Assembly: GCA_017165825.1 (NCBI GenBank)
Contig: CM029370.1
Location: 26,188,247-26,252,246 of the forward strand
Direction of reading: 5' to 3'
Length of the DNA stretch: 64,000 bases
From: Hepsetus odoe
Taxonomy: Eukaryota > Chordata > Actinopteri > Characiformes > Hepsetidae
Below the pieces are notes generated by a model, which ran no database searches, was not told where the DNA came from, and saw only the letters and a list, made by a program, of their open reading frames with translations. Both the position numbers and the translations under genes were made by a program. This document shows, in pieces, positions 34,804 through 46,548 of the stretch (within the stretch, counting starts at the first letter, position 1; each line of letters starts with the position of its first letter).

Positions 34804-34886
34804 CTTCCTGCTGCAGATTTAGTGTTTTAACAGCACAAGCAAACCTGGGTACTGAGACTGTAAGTAACTTCTGGAAACACACCTCA
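34804..34886 (-). other. Inferred non-coding exon 1 of inverted connexin (right end approximate)
   Basis: On the minus strand a GGAAG|GTAAGAG donor lies at 34802-34803, about 110 bases downstream of a TATAAA box. It would splice over about 830 bases to the acceptor at 33970-33971. Confidence 0.5.
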
Positions 34887-34910
34887 TCCCATCATTCTCG
34901 GGTTACCAGT

Positions 34911-34916
34911 TTTATA
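34911..34916 (-). promoter_or_regulatory. TATA box of inverted connexin
   Basis: On the minus strand ATATAAAAC, placed about 25-30 bases upstream of the inferred leader exon. Confidence 0.45.
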
Positions 34917-34919
34917 TTT

Positions 34920-37680
34920 TCATCCTCATCACGTCGTGCCCACCCACAATCATCTCAGTTTAGCACGTACACGCACACCCCCCCCATACGGTTTCAAACT
35001 TACAGTGTCACCGCCGTTTGCTCAATGGTATCAATTCTCCAAAACAGTCTTGCATCACCTTTGCATGAGTCACAGACAGAAGAGCCACACCAACAAAATG
35101 TACATGTCCTCACTACATCACACAGGAGTTACTTCCACTAATCCGAGGCAGTCTTCTCAAGTGGTGAGGAAACTCGCAATGAAGTGAAATTTCCTTTTGC
35201 TTAGTTTCCCCTATTCTATATGTTTTAATATGCGATATAATATGTATATATATATATATATATAATAATACATCTACATAATACATTTAATCTATAAGAT
35301 TTATTTGATCAATTGGTAAGAGTAATAGTACTCAGGATGTTTTATGTTTTATTCTAAGCTCAGCTAACATAAATTGTGCTCCACAATGGACATAAGAAAT
35401 GTTTAGAAGCTGAGTTTTTCTTTTAATTTAGAAAAGCTGTACGCTGCAAAAATTATTTCAAAATGTTTTAATGTGCAGACAATGAATTGAACAAATTTTG
35501 TTCAAATCAAATGCACAAGTATTCAAATAAAGCAAGGTCGAATAAAACTTCGTAATGTTACCCATCCATAACATGCATTTTCTTCCATTTGAACCTGTAC
35601 TCAGGAGTTCCAATTAGCCAATCTTTTTTTCAATGTTATTTGTTTGTTTATTTCAACTATATTGATCCAGAGTTAATTATGCATATTCTTTTCCCTTGTT
35701 GTCTCTCACATTTTCGTTATCATCCCTTCCGCGTCACTTTTACGAAACAGCAGGGATCAAAAAGGTTGCCTCAGCGGATGATTTTTTGTGAGGAAAGCTA
35801 TAAATTAAATGGGTAAAGAATCACACTGCACACTTTGCATATTTCAGTTTTGTATAAGGCACCCAGGCCGTGTATCGATTTGGGAAGAACGTCTGATTTC
35901 TTATTTCACAAAAAAGGAGTGCATATATAATATATATATTCATGCCTTTCACACATTAAAACTTTTGGTAGGTGAGATTAATCCCATTGCAGCATTGCCA
36001 CCTGTTAAGGGTAGCAGGGCTAATGACAAGGCCATGGGTGCCCTAGGCTCACTGATGCATGCTGGGAGTGTAGATTAGCATTTTGGCTCACAGAAGAGCC
36101 ACTGCCGCACAAATTGCTGAAAAAGGTCATGCTGGCTATGACAGAAAGGTGTCAGAACAGTGTATTACAGCTTGCTGTACATGGGGTCAAGCTGAACCCT
36201 GTCCACTGCCTTAAGCCTATCGTAGACTGTGAGATTTAGACCCTGATCACGGAGCAATGGGTGAAGAGTTTTGGTCTAAAGAATATTTATTGAATCACAC
36301 ATGAGATGTGACGTACAAAGAAATCTCATCCATGGAGCACACCTTCAGAGGTTTGCTGGAGTCCATGTCTCATGCTATATAACAGTATATTGACGCAAAG
36401 GAGATGATATCATTCAAACTAGCTTTAAAATTGGAACGTTACGTGGTAAAACTACTAAAAAGTTTAACTTTAACAGGCTTAGTGATGCCTTTGTAATTTC
36501 CTGGAAGCCTAAACTGGAACTGGAAGCCTAAAAGGAAGCAATCGATGGAGAAGAGTAAAAAAAGCCTGATGGGAATGTGCGATAGATAGAGTGCCAGCTA
36601 GTAGGAAAAATGAGTAAAAATATATATTCAGTATAATTTTCCAGAGTGAGATGCAGAAGTGAAACCTGAGTGATGAGAAGTTTTGTCAAAACAGTGCTTG
36701 GAATGGTGTAAAGTCTGGTATCGGGTTCAATGAACCCAATAAAATAGAATTTTATGATCTTTGATTTACCAAAGGCAGGCGGCAGTGTTTAGGTTAATGG
36801 AACCTGACGCCTGCTTAAGGAGAAATTAAGCTCAGCACTACAGTTGCTTTCAGTAATTGCAAAATCCTGATTTTTTAAAGCTGAGATCATGGTTCTATTC
36901 CCTAATCTGTCTGACAGTCTGTAATGTCTGTCTCTTATACCGACAGACAGACATCTCATCACATCAGTAACACCAGATCGAACGTGCTTTCTATCACATA
37001 AGATCATTTGATGTAAATCGTGTTTGAAATTGAGTTGGAGTGTCAGTTTTTGAGAGAACATATGAACGTCTTGAAAGGGGCTGAAGAGCTTTCCTGAGGG
37101 AACGGTGCACAGATATAAGAGAAAACTATGATCATCCCACGGAAACAGTTCAACCCCTTAAATCAACCCAATAAAAATGATAAAATGAAAGCGATTGGCT
37201 CAAAGCAGCAACGCAGATATAAACATCATTTAACCCGAGCCATGTTTTCACACCATTATGCTATAATCTCTATCTTTCCACCATGAAAGCATGAGTGAAG
37301 TTCTGCAATGAGTGAATTTCCTTCAGCTGTTGAACAATAAACAGACAAAAATGAAACAATGAATATATAATATGATTTTATAATAATGTGCACAAGCATG
37401 GTTACAATCAGTATACAGAAAATTCGTTCTTCGATTGAACATTAAAATAATTAATTTTGGAACCATATACAAAAGATTAAAATGGATTTTTGGTTGTAAT
37501 CGTTTCATTTGTGACAGATGCTTTGCTAAAAAAAACTTTTTTATTAAAGAGCGCACTGCTCTAAACAACTGCATAAATCAGAAAAACAACAACCACTTTG
37601 GGTTCAGCTCAGTTTACAGTTATCCTTTTATTCTCCTTTAGAATTTGCTGGTGTCATTCAGAATTCACTGCTCCATCAAT
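34920..37680. other. Intergenic region, no gene recognised
   Basis: A/T-rich with a short TA repeat at about 35246-35265 and another near 35926-35938. ORFs up to 90 codons resemble no family I know. Two segments around 36725 and 37155 share the words AACCCAATAAAA; I cannot assign them to an element. Confidence 0.35.
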
Positions 37681-37686
37681 GACAGC

Positions 37687-37790
37687 AAAGTGAAAGTGAC
37701 TATCCTTGTCATTGTGAAACGCAGCACAACACAGCAAAATTCAAACTCTGCATTTCACCCATACACACATGTGCGGCAGGGGGCAGCTAT
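37687..37790 (-). mobile_element. SINE family A, 3' part only
   Basis: Minus orientation; AAAGTGAAAGTGACTATCCT through GGGGGCAGCTATT, then truncated. Confidence 0.8.
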
Positions 37791-37806
37791 TTAATGAATG
37801 AATATT

Positions 37807-37990
37807 TGTAGTGGTGGGATACTCGTCTATGGCCCAAGAGGTCACAGGATCAAATCCCACCTCCAGCACAAACATCATTGGGTTCCTGAACAAAACCCTT
37901 AACCCTGAGTTGCTCCAGGGGGATTGTCCTTGTAATCAGAAATTGGAAGTTGCTCTGGATATGCTAAATGCCGCAAACGTAAATGTAAAT
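37807..37990 (+). mobile_element. SINE family B
   Basis: Plus orientation; TAGTGGTGGGATACTCGTCT head, AACCCTTAACCCTGAGTTGC body, GATATGCTAAATGCCGCAAA tail. It ends about 100 bp before the connexin remnant. Confidence 0.8.
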
Positions 37991-38084
37991 GTTGAACTCG
38001 GTATGTGTTGTGTAACAAATTAGCTTCTCGACTTGAAGTGGTCTTATGAGAAAATGCTCAAAATGCTAAAAAATTAAAGAAAGA

Positions 38085-38450
38085 ACGCTAATGACTGCTT
38101 CATACAATGGCTATTTGGAGTTTTACCAAAATGATCTTTTCTCAACACCTCCATCCTGGTTCTGGAGCGTCCAGATCATCTTTGTATCCGCTCCGTGTCT
38201 CGCTTATATGACGCATGTTGTCTACAAAGAGAATAAACCCTCTGATGTGAATGCAGGGATGTGCCGATTAGCTACTTTGCGCAATTGCTTGTTAGGATCA
38301 TCTTTGGAGTTGATTTTTTCATTTATATGGTTTTGTGGTGGAGCAACATTTCACCTGTCTCCTAGATCCATGTCACTGTTCATCAATGTACTTAATCCCA
38401 CGGTCCTTGTATCTGATTGGCATCTCCACTGAAACACAGCTGCGTGTTGG
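38085..38450 (+). pseudogene. Broken connexin remnant
   Basis: Recognisable pieces of a connexin remain in order: FWSVQIIFVSAPCLAYM then VYKENK (second membrane segment and start of the cytoplasmic loop), LLGSSLELIF (third segment), and, after a frame change, LYGFVVE and later SLYLIG (end of the fourth segment). The N-terminus, first membrane segment and all loop 1 cysteines are missing, the cytoplasmic loop is reduced, the loop 2 cysteine motif is unrecognisable, and small deletions shift the frame. A SINE ends about 100 bp upstream, where the 5' half should be. It was probably once a full member of this array; no function is expected. Confidence 0.8.
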
Positions 38451-38519
38451 GGTTTCTGAACGACCGGAGGTAGATTTGCTTCTAACTGATCATAAAGCTC
38501 AGTCTATATTGCATTGACT

Positions 38520-39127
38520 GTATTTTTGCATTAGTCAGAATAAGTGTTAGAAGTGTTAGAAGCAGCAACAAGCAAATGTCCTTCCAGTTTGTTCAGAAAC
38601 ACCAGTGTTACAATAAGTGTTTATAAGTGTACTGGTGTTATTTGTACTTGAATTACTGTAAAACGAGGTTGATGTTATGAGGAAAGGAGTGTGGAAAGGG
38701 CAAAAATCAAGTATGTCATTTGGGGATCCAAATTTTGGTAAATGATTGTCCTTAAATGCTGAAACATTAGTGTTGCAAAAGATGTAATAAAAGCATTAAC
38801 ACATGTTTGTTTACCACTCAGCTTTTCTGAAAGTGTGGGCTGAGAGGATAAAGGTCCAGGGACATCTCCCTCTTTCTCATTATGTTCTGGAACTGTGATT
38901 GCTTGATTTCAAAATTCTGGTCATTCCTTTCCAGTCATCTCTCCCTCCTCCAACCTCCTGCAACACCACTGTTACAGAAAAAAAATACAATATCATTCTT
39001 CATACAGCAATGTAGACATCATGCATGCAAGATTAAGTGAGAGGAATGAATTCAATGGATACACTTTCTTTGTCTCAGATTACAACTGGAAACGTCTCAT
39101 AATATTACCAATGGTTTGAATTAAAGC
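38520..39127. other. Intergenic, no feature recognised
   Basis: Unique-looking sequence between the connexin remnant and a LINE fragment. Confidence 0.4.
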
Positions 39128-39800
39128 TTCTCCTTCTGCTTTCAGCTGCTCCCGTTTAGGAGTCGTCACAGCGGAACAACTGTCTCAATTTCTTCCGGTC
39201 CTCTGCATCTTCCTCCTTCAAACCGACCACCTGAATGTCCTCTCTCATCACGTCCATAAACCTCCTCTTTGTTCTTCCTCTTTTCCTCTTTCCTGGCAGC
39301 ACCATCTTCAACATCCTCCTCCTGATATAATCCTCGTCTCTCCTCTGCACATGTCCAAACCAACGCAACCTTGCTTCTCTAACTTTGTCTCCAAAACGTC
39401 TAACCTGAGCTGTAATTCTGATACCTCCAGCTCTGCTGCCTGTCTTTTTATCAGCACCACCGTCTCCAACCTGTGGCATAGCTGGTCTCACTACCATCCT
39501 GTAAACTTTTCCTTTAACTCTTGGTGTTACCCATCTGTCACAGAGCACTCCTGCCACTCTTCTCCACCCATTCCAACCTGCCTGCACTCTCTTCTTCACC
39601 TCTCTTCCACACTCGCTGTTACTCTAAACTGTTGATCCCAAGTATTTAAACTCCTCCACCTTTGTCACCTCTACTCCCTGCATCCTAACCACTCCACTGT
39701 CCTCCCATTCACACTCATGTACTGTCTTTGCCCTCTAGAGCAGATCTCCATCTCTCCAGGTTCTCCTCAAGCTGCTCCCTACTCTCACTACAGATTGCAA
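39128..39800 (-). mobile_element. Non-LTR retrotransposon (LINE) 3' fragment
   Basis: On the minus strand an open stretch encodes the C-terminal end of a LINE reverse-transcriptase polyprotein, with LRWFGHVQRRDEDYI and GKRKRGRTKRRFMDV, ending near a 3' tail with TCCGCTGTGACGACTCCTAA-type sequence. An internal deletion joins VVRPAM directly to a downstream segment, and the 5' part is missing, so it is a dead, 5'-truncated copy. Confidence 0.8.
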
Positions 39801-39909
39801 TATCAGTGGTTTGAATGAAAGCAAATTCATATGGATTTCTTAAAACTTGATCCTGAAAGGGAGACTCTGCAGTACAGTAGATAAATAAGGACTGAACTCA
39901 AAAAGGGTG

Positions 39910-40478
39910 CACAGCACAGTGGCATCATGGGTAGCATTTTTGCCTCATAGTGAGAAGGTGAGTTCAATTCCCAGGTGAGATGACCTGAGTCCTTTGTGTG
40001 TGGAGTTTGTATGTTCTCCCATGTCTGTGTTGGTTTGCTTCAGGCACTCTGAAGACTCCAAAGAAGTCCAGTGGATTGGAGATGTTCCCTAAGTGTGAGT
40101 GTGTTTGCATGTGTATCTGCCCTGTGATGGACTGGTGACCTGTCTGGAGTGTTTCTTCACCTTTCACTCTGAAGGGAAAGTGACCATTCTTCTCATTGTG
40201 ACACAGCACACAGTGAACCACTACGAATTTACACCTCCAAATATAACCCATACACTCACACACATACAGCTACTGCTACTGAAAGAGCCCAGGGAGCAGT
40301 GATGGGGACAGTACCTTGCTCAAGGGTACCAAGGGCAACCTACTGGGAAGGGATTCAAACCCACAATCTTCCGATCCTGGGGCAACTCCCCAACCCACTA
40401 GGCCACCACTGCCCTCTGAGCACTGGGATCACCCATGACCCTTGTCAGGGTAAGCAGATGAGATATTGAATGGATGGA
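39910..40478 (+). mobile_element. SINE family C split by nested family A
   Basis: Plus orientation. Left part 39910-40174 ends at TTCACCTTTCACTCT; the right part resumes at about 40416 with CTGAGCACTGGGATCACCCA and GACCCTTGTCAGGGTAAGCAG. Confidence 0.8.
40177..40415 (-). mobile_element. SINE family A nested in family C
   Basis: Minus orientation; complete from AAAGTGACCATTCTTCTCAT to GGCCACCACTGCCC. Confidence 0.85.
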
Positions 40479-41879
40479 CCTCAAAGGCCTTATGAACTTA
40501 ATCCTAAACTCCAGTTGTGACACCTATGTTTGACCAGAAATGAATTGCTTTCCTTGACATTGCATGTATGTATGTAGGAATTCTGCACTGAATATGCTGG
40601 ATTAACCTTAATTTAATTTCCCATGTTGCCACCTGTATGGGCAACTGCTCCTTTTTTCAGATTCTGCAGAAGCACATTTTGAAGTTAGCTATTATCTGGA
40701 AGCACTGACCAACTTCAATGCCTTTCAAACTACAATTGAACCTTTCAAAACAGACTCTAGGCCAGGTATTATATCCTTAACAGGATGAGAGACGCTGAAG
40801 CTCAGAAAGAAGACAAAAAACAAGTGGATGAGGTGAAAGGAGTTACTTTCCTGAGAGAAAAAGGAAATCAAAAAACCACAGTAGGCTGTTTTTCCACTGT
40901 GCTTTTGCAATGTGTCTGAAATGTGACTTGCTCTGAGCAATCTTATGAGTGAATGTGCATCAGCGGTCCCAGTCCTCCCACAGATTATTCAGGCGGTGAA
41001 ACTCTTATCACACATTTAACACATCCAAACACGCATCTAACTGTAAACTGCGTCTTTACAACAACGGTGACCTTAGTTTGATTTCATTCAGACACTGTGC
41101 AAAATGATAAACTCTAACAGAAGCCCATTTGACCTCAAATGGGACGTCAGAGCCAAAGTTAAGAAGTGAAGGTCAAAGAGCTTGGGCAGTTTATTTTTGT
41201 TGCTTCTGTTGGTCTGGAGATTTTAATGAATTAGTAATGAAAAACATGCTGACATGTCTGGGTAGAGGGCGAAGTGTATGAGGAGCAAAAGTTGCTGTCG
41301 TTGCATTCAACAGTAAAAAAAAAAACCCATTATCTGTAATTTGCTCCTGTCTGTCCTGCCTGTCCAGCCTTCACACCTTTTGGTCAAACCTGGGTTTTCT
41401 CGACAGGACAAATAAGATTTCCAGTGATTTCCAGTTGTTCATAACTTACTTTCTTATTAGTTGATGTATTACTCTTCCACCTCTTTGTTTTTCTTATTTT
41501 TATTGTTGTTTTGCTTCTTTTTATTATTATCCATAAATGATGATGAGGAGGGGGAGGATGAAGATGCTGATGCATTTCTCTGTAAACTTTTCACATACTT
41601 TCCACAAATCAAATCACATACAAATGCGGTCTTCACAGCTGAAATCCACACTGAGAGTTTAGATCAGTTAATTTATAGTTTTAACATAATTTATAGTTTT
41701 AACAATCAGTCAGACAGTTCAAACCTGTATAACAACAACAAACAACCAAACACAAACCCTTTCCAGACCTTTCAGGGGGGACAGCATTTATTTTTGCTTG
41801 TTGTAACCCTTTATTGTTGTAACCCATTGTTTATGAACTCAGAACTTTGAGCATGAGAAAACATGAAAATGAACTAACT
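40479..41879. other. Intergenic, no gene recognised
   Basis: A low-complexity ORF at 41461-41850 (FFLFLLLFCFFLLL) comes from T-rich sequence. No coding gene or recognised repeat. Confidence 0.35.
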
Positions 41880-42015
41880 ATAATTATATTATATTATATT
41901 ATATTATAATAGCAAGAATAATACAAATATTATAAATATTAGTAGTATTATTGGTGTTATTGTTATTATTACTAGTATTATTCTTGTTGTTATTATTATT
42001 AATATTACTAATGAT

Positions 42016-42058
<43 letters not shown>

Positions 42059-42145
42059 TGATTGTTGTTATTATTGTGAACATTATCATTATTGCTAGTA
42101 TTACTTTTATTATCATCATTATTATTATTGTTATTATTATTATTG
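41880..42145. repeat. Compound ATT/ATA microsatellite
   Basis: About 265 bp of imperfect TTA/ATT/AAT repeats, including a pure AAT tract near 42018-42054 and a TATAT(T)A pentamer tract near 41885-41910. Long poly-leucine and isoleucine ORFs across it are artefacts. Confidence 0.9.
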
Positions 42146-42399
42146 ATGCCCTCTAGTGATGATTATCTCATGTTGTGAGTCCAGTAAGTTGGTGATAAGG
42201 GTGGGGTTATTTTGCAACTTGTCAACTTTTGACTCTAAGTTCAGCAGTGCTACAAGAGTGTGAACATGTTCGCGTTAACCTGAGAACTGAGGACAGAGGT
42301 TGGGTGGGGCGTTTCAGACGTCAGAAAATGGAAGTATAAGTATGATCAAATGTGATTGGTTGTTTGTCAGAATAGGGAACTTGGAGTTTCTGAATTCAG

Positions 42400-42546
42400 T
42401 CTAAACTTCCAAAGCCTACAGTCGTCTAACCAAAACCCTGCAGCCCACACGATACACACGGTGTTTCATTTTATTATCATTATTATTGCTCATTAATAAT
42501 CATTTTTCAGGATTCTTGGGATTCAGTGTCTGACAAACTGGTTCAG
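42400..42546 (+). other. Candidate non-coding exon 1 of fifth connexin (start uncertain)
   Basis: A strong GGTTCAG|GTAAGTTT donor at 42547-42548 closes a GC-balanced segment after the ATT repeat. It would splice to TTTTCTAG at 45125-45126. No TATA box is obvious. Confidence 0.4.
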
Positions 42547-42548
42547 GT

Positions 42549-43368
42549 AAGTTTGGTTTTCCCTTTTCGTTCACTATGATCACACATCCATCAGGATGTT
42601 CATTAGTGTCTATAGATTAATGATGAGCGTACAAACGCTGTCATGAGATGATGCCATCAACTGGTTTTGAACACATGTTCTCATTTCAGGCTTTTTCTTA
42701 TAAAAACAAAGAAGAAAAGGTTTCATATAATTTTTCTCAGGAAAACTTTTTCTCAGTGACTAACCGACTAAATGATGTGAAACAATATTGTTTTTAAATG
42801 GATCATGTGTGTTTATGAATGAATTCATTTATTTATTTATGAGAATAATCTTAAATTATATGTGTTATATTTATGAGAATTTTTATTTATTTTTTTTTTA
42901 GTGATTATCTCTCACTTTTTCATTCAGGAATGACTTCATATACGGAACCTTCGATCTGTAAATCATCGTATTATGGCATGACAATATATATTACTTTCAT
43001 GCGTTCTGTTTAATTATTTATTTGTTTATTTATTTACGCTGCAGTTATTTTTTTTTCCCTCTCAAGTCGTTGAAATTGCAAACCTTTTAAACAGGATCCT
43101 TCTCAGTTGTTCCCTGATTATAGAAGACAGGAAATGATGGTGGAGTAAAAGTCAGCACAGTCAGAGAGGCAAATTTGTACCACCAGGCGACCAATCAGGC
43201 CAAGCGAACAAAAATAAAAACAGCAGAAAAACAGGAAACCCTCTTGAAAACTGGCTGCATCAGCACTAAATGGCCATTTATGTCAGTATTAGGTTTGCAA
43301 ACTGATGACTCTGAAGAGCTGGAGTCACTTTGATGACTCAAGTTTGAAGTAGACTCAATAAATTTAGG
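42549..43368. other. Putative first intron of fifth connexin, 5' part
   Basis: A/T-rich, no coding signal; TTTATT-rich tracts at 42825-42900 and 43010-43040. Confidence 0.35.
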
Positions 43369-43455
43369 CTTTGTCAGGTAATGTACTGGTCAAGAACACA
43401 CAACCTTCTGATCCTGGGGCCAACTCCCTAACCACTGGGCCACCACTGTCCCAGT
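43369..43455 (-). mobile_element. SINE family A, 5' fragment
   Basis: Minus orientation; CAACCTTCTGATCCTGGGGC and CCACTGGGCCACCACTG only. Confidence 0.7.
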
Positions 43456-43650
43456 GGTGAGTGGTTGACTGTGTGGCAAGAATTCTAGCAAGTGATGTGT
43501 GCATCTTCAGGACAAGGGACTCTTTTTTGCGCTTAAGCCCCTCTTGATTTAAACTAAGCCATGAGTGAACAACTCTGTCCCACACGGTTTGGTGATTTCG
43601 CAGCTCAAACACACCTGATCAAACTCAGCGGTTAATCGGGAGGTTTAATT

Positions 43651-43891
43651 GGGGCAGCGGTGGTCTAGTGGTTAGGGAGTTGCCCCCACATTGGAAGTTT
43701 GTGGGTTTGATTCCCCACCAGTAGGTGTCCCTGAGGTACCCCTGAGCAAGGTACTGTCCCTGTCACTGCTCCCTGGGTGCTTTCAATAGCCTTCCTGCTG
43801 CATGGGTTAAACGCAGAGGTCCGATTTCCTTGTGGTTCACTGTGTGCTGTGCTGTGACCTCGCAATGGCGAGGGTTGTCACTTTCACTTTA
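43651..43891 (+). mobile_element. SINE family A
   Basis: Plus orientation and essentially full length: GGGGCAGCGGTGGTCTAGTG to TTGTCACTTTCACTTT. Confidence 0.9.
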
Positions 43892-44446
43892 GTGAGTGTG
43901 TTTAGGTGGGGATCGTCAGACCGGTGATGGGTAGACTTTAGCTAAGGTGACAGGCTTCCTGAGCACATTGCCTTTATTTTTTGCCTAGATTGACTGTCAC
44001 AAATATAGTCACATTTAATTTATGGTATAAAAAGCATAATTAAATTTGCACTTACTAAACATATAACGACCCAATCTTGTCCTGAACCTGCACCAAACCA
44101 AGATGGTCCTCTGCAGCTAATCATAACTGCAATATTAGAATATGGGCTTGGACCCCAGATCAGCAGACTGAGCAAGGTATTGCCCCAACACTGCTGCCTG
44201 GGTGATGCATGGCTTAATTAAAGCCTTTTGATATATAAAAAGCTTGTTTCATCAACTTTTCTTGAATTGTGTAGATATTGTTAAAGTTCCACTCCCACAT
44301 CCATAGAGTCCATATATGTAAACTCAAATCAGAGTTTTACAGATGTCACAAAATCAACACATTGATTCATATTCCCTCCAATTCAAATTGATTTAAATGA
44401 TCTGCAATGCATTTCAGCCAATCAGAACAGAGATCACTTGCATACA
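43892..44446. other. Putative intron sequence between SINEs
   Basis: No coding signal or recognised repeat. Confidence 0.35.
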
Positions 44447-44665
44447 GCCCACAGTGGTGGTCTAGTGGTTAGGGAGTTGCCCCGGATCGGAAAATTGTGG
44501 GTTTGATTCCACTCACCAGTAGGTTGCCCTGAGGTACCCTTGAGTAAGTTACCGTCCCCGTCACTGCTCTCCGGGGGCTTTCAGTGGCTGCCCTCTGCTG
44601 CATGGGTGAAACGCAGAAGTTGAATTTTGTTGTGTTGTGTGACAATGGTAGTCACTTTCACTTTT
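44447..44665 (+). mobile_element. SINE family A
   Basis: Plus orientation: CCACAGTGGTGGTCTAGTGG to GTAGTCACTTTCACTTTTC. Confidence 0.88.
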
Positions 44666-44749
44666 CATAGCTCAAAAACAGCCTGTTTAATTCTAATGAA
44701 TAAACAGATCAAAATATATGGTACTCATCACAGCTGGGATTGGTCACCT

Positions 44750-44890
44750 TACATTTATGCCATTTAGCAGACGCTCATATCCAGAGTGACTACCATGTCC
44801 TAATTACAGGGACAGTCCCCCTGGAGACACTCAGGGTTAAGGGTCTTGCTCAGGGACACAGTGGTGGTAGTGCTGGAGCTGGGATTCGAA
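44750..44890 (-). mobile_element. SINE family B, 5' truncated
   Basis: Minus orientation: CATTTAGCAGACGCTCATAT through AGGGTTAAGGGTCTTGCTCA to the B box GGGATTCGAA. Confidence 0.85.
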
Positions 44891-45149
44891 TATTGTGTTA
44901 GATGCCAAATTTCAAATGTGATTTCAGTCAGGAAACCTGACTTCTGTTCATTCAACATGGACATCATTTAATAAAATAAACATTCATAGTTCCATTCTGA
45001 GCAATGGAGAAGCCGTTTCCTGCATATAAGTAAGGCCAAATTGTCTTTCAGTGTTGCTGTGGTGTAAAACCAGACACTTCTGCCAGGCAATTTATTATAT
45101 CCATCTTTTCCCTTTAACTTTTCTAGATTAACCCTGAACACTAAGGACG

Positions 45150-45989
45150 ATGGGAGACTGGGGCTTTCTGTCAAGTTTACTGGACAAGGTGCAGTCCCAC
45201 TCTACTGTCATTGGCAAGATATGGATGAGCGTCCTCTTCATCTTCAGAATCCTCGTACTGGGGGCAGGAGTTGAGAACGTCTGGGGGGACGAACGGTCAG
45301 ACATGGTGTGCAACACCAACACTCCGGGTTGCGAGAGCTTGTGCTACGACTGGAAGTTCCCCATCTCCCACGTTCGCTTCTGGGTGATGCAGATCATCTT
45401 TGTGTCCACCCCAACGCTGTTGTACCTGGGCCACGCCGTCCATGTCATTCACCAAGAGAACAAGCTCAGGGAGATGCAGAGGACCAACAAGCAGGTGAAG
45501 TCCCCAAAGTACACGGATGAAAATGGCAAAGTCCGAATCAAGGGCAGGCTGCTGGGCAGCTACATGGCTCAACTGTTTTTCAAAATCATCCTAGAACTGG
45601 GTTTTATCATTGGCCAGTATTATCTGTATGGTTTTGTAATGATTCCCAGGTTCCTCTGTGAAAAATCACCATGTCCCTTGGTGACGGAGTGCTTCATGTC
45701 AAGGCCTACAGAGAAGACAATCTTTATTATCTTCATGCTGGTGGTCGCATGTGTATCTTTGCTCTTGAATGTGTTGGAAGTGTGCTATTTGCTGTGCAAG
45801 AGGCTGAGGAGGAGGCCTAACCATGACAGCGCCGCTCCCTACAACACCAGCGCCCCGTATCTGCCACCTTCGTTTTCAATAGGCCTGGAAGCAGTGGAGG
45901 GTCTGAAGCACAACCAAATCAACTCAGTCCTGGAGAGCAGATGGACCCCCAGGAGCAGCAGCCCTGCTGAAGCCAAGTCTGAACTATAG
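45150..45989 (+). CDS. Connexin, alpha-type, gja13/Cx32.2-like, 279 aa
   Basis: Gap-junction subunit, single coding exon after an acceptor 24 bp upstream of the ATG. It starts MGDWGFLSSLLDKVQSHS. Loop 1 cysteines are 54, 61 and 65 (CNTNTPGCESLC), and loop 2 cysteines 170, 175 and 181 (CEKSPCPLVTEC). Membrane segments lie near 21-42, 76-98, 135-157 and 190-214. The almost invariant WGDEQS motif at the end of the first membrane segment reads WGDERS, a glutamine-to-arginine change in the extracellular calcium/docking region. The tail has a basic start (KRLRRRPNHD), then an Ala/Pro/Tyr-rich stretch (APYNTSAPYLPPS) and a serine-rich end. It is the nearest relative of the connexin at 25563 and lies next to gja1, about 2 kb upstream of it. 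Confidence 0.96.
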   Translation: MGDWGFLSSLLDKVQSHSTVIGKIWMSVLFIFRILVLGAGVENVWGDERSDMVCNTNTPGCESLCYDWKFPISHVRFWVMQIIFVSTPTLLYLGHAVHVIHQENKLREMQRTNKQVKSPKYTDENGKVRIKGRLLGSYMAQLFFKIILELGFIIGQYYLYGFVMIPRFLCEKSPCPLVTECFMSRPTEKTIFIIFMLVVACVSLLLNVLEVCYLLCKRLRRRPNHDSAAPYNTSAPYLPPSFSIGLEAVEGLKHNQINSVLESRWTPRSSSPAEAKSEL

Positions 45990-46009
45990 AGGTGCTGATG
46001 TCCACCACC

Positions 46010-46490
46010 AGGTGGCACTAAGCACCTGTTGAGTCGACTGAACTCTGGTCCAGAGCTTTAAGATAATTATTGTTAATAATTATTAGAACCCACAATCATT
46101 ATTCACTGTATTTGATATTTTTGAATCATAAAGTTTACAAAATGTTTTAGAAACTGTTATGAAGTGTTTTAAATGAAGTATTCAAATCAATATAAATAAT
46201 AATAATAAAAAATAACTTTTTAAGGAGGGAAATGGGTGTGAATCATTATTTGATGTTTGGTGCATTTAAAAGTAATAATTATATATCAGTGTTAATATAA
46301 TAATAATGAAAATAATGCCTTCAAAGAGAGGAAGTCCCAGTGTGGATATCAGATAATTAATAAAAATATATATATATATTTGATCAAAGGAAGGGGTAGA
46401 CATGTTTGCAAGCTTTAAGAAAATATTTATAAAGTCAATGAAAAAAAATTCTGACGTAGGGACCACATGACTCCAACTTTGGCTTTGGTG
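46010..46490. other. Fifth connexin 3' flank / gja1 upstream region
   Basis: A/T-rich with AATAAT tracts around 46193-46210 that include AATAAA-like poly(A) signals, and a short TA run at 46365-46380. No gene. Confidence 0.4.
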
Positions 46491-46491
46491 T

Positions 46492-46530
46492 TCCCTTTTT
46501 TTTTTTTTTTTTTTCCTTTTTTTCCCTCCC
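46492..46530 (+). repeat. Polypyrimidine tract in gja1 promoter
   Basis: Nearly pure T/C run of about 39 bases (T18 core, then CCTTTTTTTCCCTCCC) ending about 20 bases before the TATA-like box. Mirror-like pyrimidine tracts can adopt unusual structures and exclude nucleosomes. Confidence 0.7.
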
Positions 46531-46548
46531 AGCACTGCTCCAAAGTCT

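Noticed and set aside
41461..41850. 129-codon plus-strand ORF
   Set aside because: T-rich low-complexity start, no domain, and no splice context.
41904..42119. Poly-leucine/isoleucine ORF
   Set aside because: Translation of the ATT/AAT microsatellite.
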